From the NCBI GenBank assembly GCA_900299065.1, contig OMIJ01000082.1, positions 1 through 9,974 of the forward strand: DNA of 9,974 nucleotides, written 5' to 3'. The DNA is from Hyphomicrobiales bacterium. GTDB taxonomy: Bacteria > Pseudomonadota > Alphaproteobacteria > Rhizobiales > Beijerinckiaceae. Both the position numbers and the translations under genes were made by a program. The notes below the pieces were generated by a model that had not been told where the DNA came from, made no database searches, and was given only the letters and a program-made list of their open reading frames with translations. Positions 1-5,859 of this stretch are shown in pieces. Numbering within the stretch: position 1 is the first letter of the stretch; every line of letters begins with the position of its first letter.

Positions 1-2
1 CG

Positions 3-104
3 CCTGATCAGCTGCAAATGCAAAGGTTCAAGAAACGCAAACTGGCGCTGCGGGACCGGATCACCTTTCTAGAGGATCAAATAACCCCAGATATTATTGC
101 CTGA
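3..104 (+). CDS. DUF465/YdcH family small protein, C-terminal part
   Basis: This is the end of a small gene that enters from the left edge of the window; 33 codons and a TGA stop are visible. The translation is very rich in charged residues (QRFKKRKLALRDRITFLEDQ) and ends in TPDIIA. That basic heptad-like helix and the ending are typical of the short alphaproteobacterial DUF465 (YdcH-like) proteins, which are usually about 55 to 80 residues and predicted to form an alpha-helical hairpin. The biochemical role of the family is not established. It lies 93 bases upstream of purE on the same strand, an arrangement I recall from other Rhizobiales. The N-terminus is outside the window, so length and start cannot be judged. 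The family call rests on recognition of a short segment. Confidence 0.72.
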   Translation, partial: PDQLQMQRFKKRKLALRDRITFLEDQITPDIIA

Positions 105-182
105 GAGCGGTTTTATTGGAGATTTGGCGGCAGATCGCTTGCCGTAGCGACATATCTCGTCTATTTCCGCCAGCTTCCCGCC

Positions 183-190
183 AGAAGGAG
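183..190 (+). promoter_or_regulatory. Shine-Dalgarno site of purE
   Basis: AGAAGGAG ends 7 bases before the TTG at 198-200. It is a near-perfect anti-16S match and fixes the purE start at a TTG codon. The next in-frame ATG (residue 12, IMGS motif) lies inside the conserved nucleotide-binding loop and would truncate the fold. Confidence 0.75.
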
Positions 191-197
191 ACTTCAC

Positions 198-701
198 TTG
201 GCAGCATCGGGCAAACCCATCGCAATCATTATGGGCAGTCAGTCTGACTGGGCGACTATGCGCCATGCGGCGCAAATCCTTGATGAGTTGAAGCTGGGCT
301 ATGAATCCCGGATTGTTTCGGCGCATCGGACGCCGGACCGGCTCGTGGCCTTTGCTAAAAGCGCAAAGTCCAATCATTTCAAAGTGATAATTGCTGGCGC
401 TGGCGGCGCGGCGCATTTACCAGGCATGACCGCATCGATGACTCCCTTGCCTGTGCTTGGTGTGCCAGTTGAGTCAAAAGCTCTATCGGGCCAGGATTCT
501 CTTTTATCGATTGTCCAAATGCCAGCCGGCATACCGGTTGGGACCTTGGCGATTGGCCGGGCGGGTGCGGTCAATGCTGCTTTGCTGGCTGCGGCCATTC
601 TGGCGCTGGAAGATCAAGAACTGGCCAAGAGGCTTGATCAATTCCGAGAAAAGCAGACACAGCAAGTGGGTGAAACTCCCGTGGATGAGGCAAGTCATTA
701 G
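198..701 (+). CDS. purE: N5-carboxyaminoimidazole ribonucleotide mutase (PurE, class I)
   Basis: PurE converts N5-CAIR into CAIR in de novo purine synthesis and is a cytoplasmic octamer in characterised family members. The 167-residue length is typical of class I PurE. Visible motifs are IMGSQSDW near residues 11-18 (phosphate/substrate loop), SAHRTP at 41-46 with the catalytic His43 (equivalent to E. coli His45), GAGGAAHLPGM at 67-77, and GVPVESKALSGQDSLLSIVQ from residue 88, followed by MPAGIPVGTLAIG. All key substrate-loop residues look intact. The start is a TTG with a strong ribosome binding site. The stop codon is separated from the purK ATG by one base, so the two genes are co-transcribed and probably translationally coupled. 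The presence of PurK next to it supports mutase rather than direct AIR carboxylase (class II) activity. Confidence 0.97.
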   Translation: MAASGKPIAIIMGSQSDWATMRHAAQILDELKLGYESRIVSAHRTPDRLVAFAKSAKSNHFKVIIAGAGGAAHLPGMTASMTPLPVLGVPVESKALSGQDSLLSIVQMPAGIPVGTLAIGRAGAVNAALLAAAILALEDQELAKRLDQFREKQTQQVGETPVDEASH

Positions 702-702
702 A

Positions 703-1803
703 ATGTCTCTGCGCAGCATTCATCCGGGCGATACAATTGGTATTTTGGGCGGCGGGCAATTGGGCCGCATGCTGGCTGTTGCCGCTTCACGCCTGGGTCT
801 GCGCAGTCACATTTATGCGCCTGAAAGCGGTCCTGCCTTTGATGTCGCCACGCAGTTTACGATTGGCGCCTATGACGATCACGAGGCTTTAACGCGCTTT
901 GCTGATCAGGTTGCCGTTGTCACTTATGAATTTGAAAATGTTCCGGCCCGCACTGCAGCTGTGTTGCAAGCGCGCTGTGCGGTGCATCCCAATCCCAATG
1001 CTCTAGCCAAATCGCAAGATCGGCTGATTGAGAAGACATTCCTGAATAGTCTGGGCATTAAGACGGCGCCGTTTTTACAGGTCGATGATGCTGGCAGCCT
1101 TGCGCGTGCTGTGGGTCAATTGGGTCGCCCTTCCATTTTGAAGAGCCGTTGTCTGGGCTATGATGGCAAGGGGCAATCCTTGATCCGGGAAGGCTCCGAT
1201 CTTGCTGTGACTTTTCGCAGTCTGGGCGGTCAATTGGCCATATTGGAAGGGATGATCGATTTTGCCCGCGAGATTTCCGTTATTGCTGCGCGCGGCATAG
1301 ATGGCTCATTTGCCGCCTGGGACATTTGTGAAAATGTCCACGAGCATCACATTCTAGCGGTGACGCGTGCTCCTGCCAAAGTGCCTGCCGAGATTGCCGA
1401 GCAAGCTGTTGTGATTGCCCGCACCATTCTCAATGCGCTCGATTATGTCGGTGTGATGGGCGTTGAAATGTTCCATGTCGAGAAAGCACGAGCTGATGGC
1501 GGCAAAGATCATCAATTGCTGGTCAATGAAATTGCACCCCGGGTTCATAATTCCGGTCACTGGACCTTGGATGGCGCTTTTACTTCCCAGTTCGAGCAGC
1601 ATATTCGCGCCATTTGCGGCTGGCCACTTGGCTCGACACAGGCGCATGGACCCGTCGAAATGCGCAATCTGATCGGCAATGATGTAGATATGTGGCTGGA
1701 ATTGCTGAAAGAACCTGGTCTTTGCCTACATCTCTATGGCAAGCATGAGGCACGTCCGGGGCGTAAAATGGGTCATTTCACGCGGATCTATCCCAAAGCT
1801 TAA
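703..1803 (+). CDS. purK: N5-carboxyaminoimidazole ribonucleotide synthase (PurK)
   Basis: PurK uses ATP and bicarbonate to convert AIR into N5-CAIR, the substrate of PurE. The 366-residue product has the ATP-grasp layout: an N-terminal Rossmann-like part with GILGGGQLGRML at 13-24, the conserved TYEFENVP at 74-81, the central ATP-grasp segment with RPSILKSRCLGYDGKGQ at 142-158, the EGMIDFAREISVIAARG strand at 182-198, and the metal/ATP site NEIAPRVHNSGHWT at 275-288. The open frame continues far upstream inside purE, but the ATG at 703 is preferred: it follows the purE stop by one base, has GAGG at 687-690, and begins just before the first conserved motif. An ATG at 685 is a possible alternative adding six residues. 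No strong terminator is visible after the TAA. Confidence 0.97.
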   Translation: MSLRSIHPGDTIGILGGGQLGRMLAVAASRLGLRSHIYAPESGPAFDVATQFTIGAYDDHEALTRFADQVAVVTYEFENVPARTAAVLQARCAVHPNPNALAKSQDRLIEKTFLNSLGIKTAPFLQVDDAGSLARAVGQLGRPSILKSRCLGYDGKGQSLIREGSDLAVTFRSLGGQLAILEGMIDFAREISVIAARGIDGSFAAWDICENVHEHHILAVTRAPAKVPAEIAEQAVVIARTILNALDYVGVMGVEMFHVEKARADGGKDHQLLVNEIAPRVHNSGHWTLDGAFTSQFEQHIRAICGWPLGSTQAHGPVEMRNLIGNDVDMWLELLKEPGLCLHLYGKHEARPGRKMGHFTRIYPKA

Positions 1804-1834
1804 GCATAATTTTATAGCTTTCGAGCAGACAATC

Positions 1835-1862
1835 TTGCCAAATTAATAGCATTGCTTATTAT
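1835..1862 (+). promoter_or_regulatory. Candidate sigma-70-type promoter of marR-emrAB
   Basis: TTGCCA at 1835-1840 and TATTAT at 1857-1862 are separated by 16 bases, a good match to the housekeeping consensus (TTGACA, TATAAT). The surrounding 68-base gap after purK is clearly AT-richer than the genes. Transcription would begin around 1868-1872, at or within a few bases of the marR start codon. The 9-base imperfect palindrome AGCATTGCT (1848-1856) lies in the spacer and is a plausible, unproven, site for MarR autorepression. Confidence 0.55.
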
Positions 1863-1871
1863 ATTGTACAT

Positions 1872-2324
1872 ATGGTTTCTGATACGCTCCAATCTGACTC
1901 CCTGATCCTGATCTATGATGTGGCGCGCTTGATGCGCACCCGCACGGATCGGCTTGCGCGCCAGCATGGCATGACGCGGGCGCAATGGGTCATTTTAGCT
2001 TGGCTGGAACACAAGCCCGGACTGGCACAAATTGAGCTGGCCGATCTGGTGGAGGTTGAACCCATTACCATTGCTCGCCTCATAGACCGGCTTGAGGCCA
2101 ATGGATTTGTCGAGCGTCGTCCCGATGGCAAGGATCGCCGGATCAAACGACTATATTTGCGCGAGCAAGCCTTGCCCATATTAAGCGACATCCGCGCTTA
2201 TCGCCACCAGCTGAGCGCATTGATGAGTCAGGGGCTCAGCCCCGATCAAGTGACAGCTGCAACACAGGCTTTGTTGCAAATGAAAGCCAATCTCACTCAC
2301 GATCTCAATCAGGCCAAAGCATAA
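1872..2324 (+). CDS. MarR family transcriptional regulator
   Basis: The 150-residue protein has the MarR/SlyA layout: an N-terminal dimerisation helix (LILIYDVARLMRTRTDRLAR, 11-30), TRAQWVILAWLEHKPG at 35-50, and a winged helix-turn-helix with QIELADLVEVEPITIARLID at 53-72. The wing RRPDGKDRRIKRLYL (82-96) carries the family's usual DxRxKR-type basic pattern, and a C-terminal dimerisation helix follows. Such proteins bind a short inverted repeat as dimers and release it on binding small phenolic or lipophilic ligands. Its stop overlaps the emrA ATG by one base (TAATG), so it is the first gene of an efflux operon and probably represses it, as MprA (EmrR) does for E. coli emrAB. No Shine-Dalgarno is seen before the ATG, which fits the very short predicted 5' end. 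The ligand cannot be read from the sequence. Confidence 0.93.
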   Translation: MVSDTLQSDSLILIYDVARLMRTRTDRLARQHGMTRAQWVILAWLEHKPGLAQIELADLVEVEPITIARLIDRLEANGFVERRPDGKDRRIKRLYLREQALPILSDIRAYRHQLSALMSQGLSPDQVTAATQALLQMKANLTHDLNQAKA

Positions 2325-3433
2325 TGAACGATTCCACACAGTCAAAAACCAGCAAACCCAAATCACGCGGCAAGCTCATCATGCTGGGAAGCATTGTCAT
2401 TGTCGGACTGATTTCAGCCTATGCTTGGATTGAAGGCGGACGCGTGATCAGCACGGAAAATGCCTATATTCGTTTTGCCAAATTGATGGTTTCGACGGAT
2501 GTTTCGGGAGTGGTCAGCTCGATTGAGGTGAAAGAAGGACAAAGCGTCAAAGCTGGTGATGTGTTGTTTCGTCTTGATCCAAAACCCTATCAATCCGCAC
2601 TTGAGGCAGCGCAAGCACAATTGGAACAAATCAAACTCAATCTTGAATCTGCCAAACAGGATTATGAGCGTTTGCAATTCGACATTGCAGCACAAAAGGC
2701 TGTGCTGAGTCAGGCGCAAGCTGCCTTTGAACGCGCGCAGACCTTGCTGCGCAATGATAATGGCACAAAGGCAAGTTATGATCAGGCCTTTTTTAGCCTC
2801 ACCGCTGAAGAACAAAAGCTGCAATCCTTGCAAAAGCAGGGACAGATTGCGCTGACAAAATTAGGCGGTGATCTTGCGCGCCCCATAGAGCAACATCCGC
2901 AATTTATGCAGATCAAGGCACAGGTTGATGAGGCTCGCCGTCAGCTTGATCATTCCAGTGTGCATGCACCTTTTGCTGGCATAGTCACGGGCGTAGATTC
3001 CTTGCAAAAAGGCACTTATCTCGTGTCGCAAACAGCTGCACTGACCAATACCGGCGCTGTAGGTTTGATCTCGAATGAACGCGCATGGATTGAGGCCAAT
3101 CTCAAAGAAACAGATCTGACTCATGCAAAGATCGGCAATAAGGTAAAGATCAGTGTTGATGCTTTCCCCGGCCATGATTGGGAGGGGACATTGCAGAGCA
3201 TTGCGCCCGCGACCGGTTCAGAATTCTCCATTCTGCCCGCCCAAAATGCCAGCGGCAATTGGGTGAAAGTTGTGCAACGGGTTCCTGTGCATATTGCCTT
3301 CGATCTCAAGGCAAGTGATCCGCCTTTGCGCTCAGGCATGAGTGTCAGCGTCGAGATTGACACAGGCCATCAGCGGCAATGGTTGGATCTTTGGCCCCAA
3401 TGGCTGACTGTTAGCAATAGCTTTGCCAAATGA
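2324..3433 (+). CDS. emrA: HlyD/EmrA family membrane fusion (periplasmic adaptor) protein
   Basis: This 369-residue protein is the adaptor that links an inner-membrane DHA2 pump to an outer-membrane TolC-type channel. It has a basic cytoplasmic N-terminus, one membrane anchor at about 18-36 (KLIMLGSIVIVGLISAYAWI), the first half of a biotinyl-lipoyl-like domain with VSGVVSSIEVKEGQSVKAGDVLF (59-81), and a long Gln/Ala/Leu-rich coiled-coil hairpin at about 88-210. The lipoyl domain closes with HSSVHAPFAGIVTGVDSLQKG (210-230) and a beta-barrel follows. The segment FSILPAQNASGNWVKVVQR (301-319) is highly characteristic of EmrA/VceA-type adaptors. The ATG overlaps the marR stop and there is only a weak AGG upstream, implying translational coupling. 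The emrB start overlaps the end of this gene. No TolC-type gene is in the window, so the outer-membrane partner must be encoded elsewhere. Confidence 0.95.
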   Translation: MNDSTQSKTSKPKSRGKLIMLGSIVIVGLISAYAWIEGGRVISTENAYIRFAKLMVSTDVSGVVSSIEVKEGQSVKAGDVLFRLDPKPYQSALEAAQAQLEQIKLNLESAKQDYERLQFDIAAQKAVLSQAQAAFERAQTLLRNDNGTKASYDQAFFSLTAEEQKLQSLQKQGQIALTKLGGDLARPIEQHPQFMQIKAQVDEARRQLDHSSVHAPFAGIVTGVDSLQKGTYLVSQTAALTNTGAVGLISNERAWIEANLKETDLTHAKIGNKVKISVDAFPGHDWEGTLQSIAPATGSEFSILPAQNASGNWVKVVQRVPVHIAFDLKASDPPLRSGMSVSVEIDTGHQRQWLDLWPQWLTVSNSFAK

Positions 3434-5019
3434 ATGGAACGACTGCGCCCAAAATTCCGCATCGCGGATTTGTGACCTTTTGCACTATATTGGCCACATT
3501 GATGCAGGCTTTGGATTCAACCATTACCAATGTGGCGCTGCCTTATATGCAGGGCAATCTGTCTGCGACATCTGACCAGATCACCTGGGTGCTGACGTCC
3601 TATGTTGTGGCCGCCGCAATCATGACCTCGCCCGTAGGTTGGCTTTCCGCGCGCTTTGGCCGCAAGAATTTTTTTATCCTCTGCCTGACTGGATTTACCA
3701 TCACCTCCATGCTCTGCGGCTTTGCACAAAATCTGCCGCAAATGGTCGTCTTTCGTCTGGCGCAAGGCACATTTGGCGCGGCGCTAGTGCCTTTGTCACA
3801 ATCGATCATGCTGGATATTTACACGCCCGAAGAACGTGGATCGGCAATGGCTATGTGGGGCGTTGGTGTGATGGTGGGCCCCATTCTGGGCCCGACATTG
3901 GGCGGCTATCTCACCGATGCGTTTGACTGGCGCTGGGTATTTTTCATCAATCTGCCCTTTGGCCTTCTGGCCATTATCGGGCTCGTTCTGTTTCTCAATG
4001 AGACAAAAGCTAATCGCGCGTTGAAATTTGATGTTGTGGGCTTTGCTGTACTCAGCATCGGCATTGGCGCCTTGCAACTCATGCTTGATCGCGGGGCTGA
4101 GCAGGATTGGTTTTCCTCCACCGAGATTATCGCCTCCGGTATCATTGGCCTATTGGGACTGTTTCTCTTTGTCGTGCACATAGCAACTGCCAAAGCGCCC
4201 TATATTCCGCCGCGCATTTTCAAGGATGTGAACTTCGCCTCAGGACTATTGCTGATGTTTGCGATTGGCCTTGTCTTGCTGGCCTCGTCAGCCATTCTGG
4301 CGCCTTATGTGCAAGTGATGGCGGGTTATCCTGTCTGGCAGGCCGGCTTATTGATGGCGCCGCGAGGCCTGGGCACGATGGCTTCGATGATGATCGCAGG
4401 CAAGCTTGCCAGCCGCTATGATCCACGCAAATTAATGGCATTTGGCATTTTACTTTTGGCATTCACATTATGGGATATGTCGCGCTGGACGCCGGCGATT
4501 GATATTCCTCGTCTCACACTCATCACGGTCATTCAGGGATTTGGTCTGGGCTTTGTGTTTATTCCTCTGCAAGTGGTTGCCTTTGCAACACTTGCGCCGG
4601 ACTTGCGTACAGATGCGACGGCCCTGTTCAGCCTGGCGCGTAATGTGGGCAGTGCGATCGGCATTTCGATCATGTCGTTTATGCTGACTTATAACATGCA
4701 ATTGATGCACACACGCATTGGCGAAACACTGACGCCCTTCAATCGTATGATGCAAACTGGTAGCAGTTATTTATTCTGGAATGTGACGACCTTTGGCGGG
4801 CGTGCCGCCCTAAATGCCGAGGTTACCAGGCAAGCGCTGGCGATTTCCTATTCCAATGATTTTCTGCTGATGATGTGGATCAGCCTGCCAACTGCCCTGC
4901 TTTTATTTTTAATGCAACGCCCCAAACGTCCCTCTGCCCGCCAAACAAGCCTACAGACACAAAGTGTAACTCCAAACAGCCAAACACAGACCGCGCCTGC
5001 GCATGCCATATTAGATTAA
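3430..5019 (+). CDS. emrB: DHA2 family MFS multidrug exporter (EmrB-like)
   Basis: The 529-residue protein is an inner-membrane proton antiporter of the 14-TM DHA2 family. Diagnostic motifs are LDSTITNVALPYMQ in TM1 (29-42), the loop 2-3 motif A GWLSARFGRKNFF (70-82), RLAQGTFGAALVPLSQS (109-125), and motif C GVGVMVGPILGPTLGGYLTD (144-163) followed by FDWRWVFFINLPFG. LMLDRGAEQDWFSSTEI (217-233) closely matches the central loop of E. coli EmrB. A hydrophilic, Gln/Thr-rich, uncharged tail follows the last TM after residue 497. The start ATG overlaps the emrA stop (ATGA), there is no Shine-Dalgarno, and translation is probably coupled. With the adaptor it should export hydrophobic compounds or uncouplers across the envelope; the substrate range is unknown. 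Confidence 0.96.
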   Translation: MNGTTAPKIPHRGFVTFCTILATLMQALDSTITNVALPYMQGNLSATSDQITWVLTSYVVAAAIMTSPVGWLSARFGRKNFFILCLTGFTITSMLCGFAQNLPQMVVFRLAQGTFGAALVPLSQSIMLDIYTPEERGSAMAMWGVGVMVGPILGPTLGGYLTDAFDWRWVFFINLPFGLLAIIGLVLFLNETKANRALKFDVVGFAVLSIGIGALQLMLDRGAEQDWFSSTEIIASGIIGLLGLFLFVVHIATAKAPYIPPRIFKDVNFASGLLLMFAIGLVLLASSAILAPYVQVMAGYPVWQAGLLMAPRGLGTMASMMIAGKLASRYDPRKLMAFGILLLAFTLWDMSRWTPAIDIPRLTLITVIQGFGLGFVFIPLQVVAFATLAPDLRTDATALFSLARNVGSAIGISIMSFMLTYNMQLMHTRIGETLTPFNRMMQTGSSYLFWNVTTFGGRAALNAEVTRQALAISYSNDFLLMMWISLPTALLLFLMQRPKRPSARQTSLQTQSVTPNSQTQTAPAHAILD

Positions 5020-5081
5020 CTCTAGCCAAACCCCCTGTGACCTTATTATAAGCACCTCAGCCAAATGGCTTTCACACCAAT

Positions 5082-5088
5082 GAGGGGA
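5082..5088 (+). promoter_or_regulatory. Shine-Dalgarno site deciding the hydrolase start
   Basis: GAGGGGA ends 6 bases before the ATG at 5095. It overlaps the alternative ATG at 5080 and lies downstream of the one at 5065, so translation most likely begins at 5095. Confidence 0.7.
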
Positions 5089-5094
5089 ATCGTT

Positions 5095-5760
5095 ATGGGA
5101 GAGAAGATCACACTTACCGGATCCGATGGCGTCAAGATCAGCGCCTATGTCGCGCGCCCGGCCGGTACACCCAAGGCTGGCATGGTCGTGATTCAGGAAA
5201 TTTTCGGGGTGAACAGCCATATCCGCAATGTGACAGATTTTTATGCCTCACAAGGCTATCTGGCGATTGCACCGGCTCTGTTTGATCGCGTCGAACCTGG
5301 CGTGGAAGTGGGCTATGAAGGCGCTGACCGCCAAAAGGGCATGGAGACCAAAGGCAAGGTTGATAATGCCAAGGCCGAGATAGATGTGCAGGCAGCCATT
5401 GATTACGCCAAACAGGCTGGCAAGGTTGGCCTTGTTGGCTATTGCTGGGGTGGCACTCTTGCCTTTTTGTCCGCCTGGAAGCTGAAAGGCCTCAACGCAG
5501 CCGTCGGTTATTATGGTAGCGGCATTGCGGCTATGTGCGATCAAAAGCCCTCCATCCCCTGCATGCTGCATTTCGGTGACAAGGATCAGAGCATTCCTCT
5601 GACAGATGTGGAAAAGATCAAGGCTGCCCGTCCTGAATTGCCTATTTATGTCTATTCAGCCGGCCATGGCTTCAATTGCGATGAGCGTGGCTCTTATGAC
5701 AAGACTGCGGCAGATCTTGCTCGCAGCCGCACTCTGGAATTTTTCACCAAAAATATCTGA
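5095..5760 (+). CDS. Dienelactone hydrolase family protein
   Basis: The 221-residue protein is an alpha/beta hydrolase of the dienelactone hydrolase (carboxymethylenebutenolidase-like) family, predicted cytoplasmic since no signal peptide is present. Key features are MVVIQEIFGVNSHIRNV (30-46), the nucleophile elbow GYCWGG (115-120) with Cys117 rather than Ser, HFGDKDQSIPL (159-169) with the probable triad Asp164, and AGHGFNCDERGSY (189-201) with His191. This Cys-Asp-His triad is the classic one for the family, whose founder opens dienelactone in chlorocatechol degradation. Many chromosomal members have unknown substrates, so the specific activity is open. An in-frame ATG at 5065 would add ten residues but has no ribosome binding site. 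The gene follows emrB by 75 bases with no visible terminator between them, so read-through is possible. A hairpin terminator follows its stop. Confidence 0.92.
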   Translation: MGEKITLTGSDGVKISAYVARPAGTPKAGMVVIQEIFGVNSHIRNVTDFYASQGYLAIAPALFDRVEPGVEVGYEGADRQKGMETKGKVDNAKAEIDVQAAIDYAKQAGKVGLVGYCWGGTLAFLSAWKLKGLNAAVGYYGSGIAAMCDQKPSIPCMLHFGDKDQSIPLTDVEKIKAARPELPIYVYSAGHGFNCDERGSYDKTAADLARSRTLEFFTKNI

Positions 5761-5786
5761 TCCTGGCCTTTGACTTCGGATGGATT

Positions 5787-5816
5787 AAACCGGCAGGTCG
5801 TAAGACTTGCCGGTTT
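5787..5816 (+). terminator. Strong hairpin, likely intrinsic terminator
   Basis: The arms AAACCGGCAGGTC (5787-5799) and GACTTGCCGGTTT (5804-5816) pair over 13 positions with a single G-T wobble. The loop is GTAA, a GNRA-type tetraloop. A short T-rich stretch (TTTGCATTTG) includes the end of the right arm and follows it. It begins 26 bases after the hydrolase stop. The U-tract is weak, so termination may be incomplete or the stem may also serve for 3'-end stabilisation. Confidence 0.75.
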
Positions 5817-5848
5817 GCATTTGAGCCCTCTGGCCTATCGATCTGATC

Positions 5849-5854
5849 GGAGGT
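5849..5854 (+). promoter_or_regulatory. Shine-Dalgarno site of the Bug protein gene
   Basis: GGAGGT lies 5 bases before the TTG at 5860 and 11 bases before the ATG at 5866. The spacing favours TTG but does not exclude ATG. The choice only changes two residues at the front of the signal peptide. Confidence 0.7.
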
Positions 5855-5859
5855 AAGCT

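Noticed and set aside
128..149. Overlapping short inverted repeats upstream of purE (CGGCA/TGCCG and CGCT/AGCG)
   Set aside because: The arms are 4 to 5 bases, mutually exclusive, and nothing resembles the known purine riboswitch core.
457..702. Long N-terminal extension of the purK frame into purE
   Set aside because: These 82 codons overlap purE in another frame, have no family features, and homologues begin near the ATG at 703.
1802..1820. AT-rich imperfect inverted repeat after purK (AAGCATAA / TTATAGCTT)
   Set aside because: It needs a bulge and leaves almost no loop; stability would be low, and it overlaps the purK stop.
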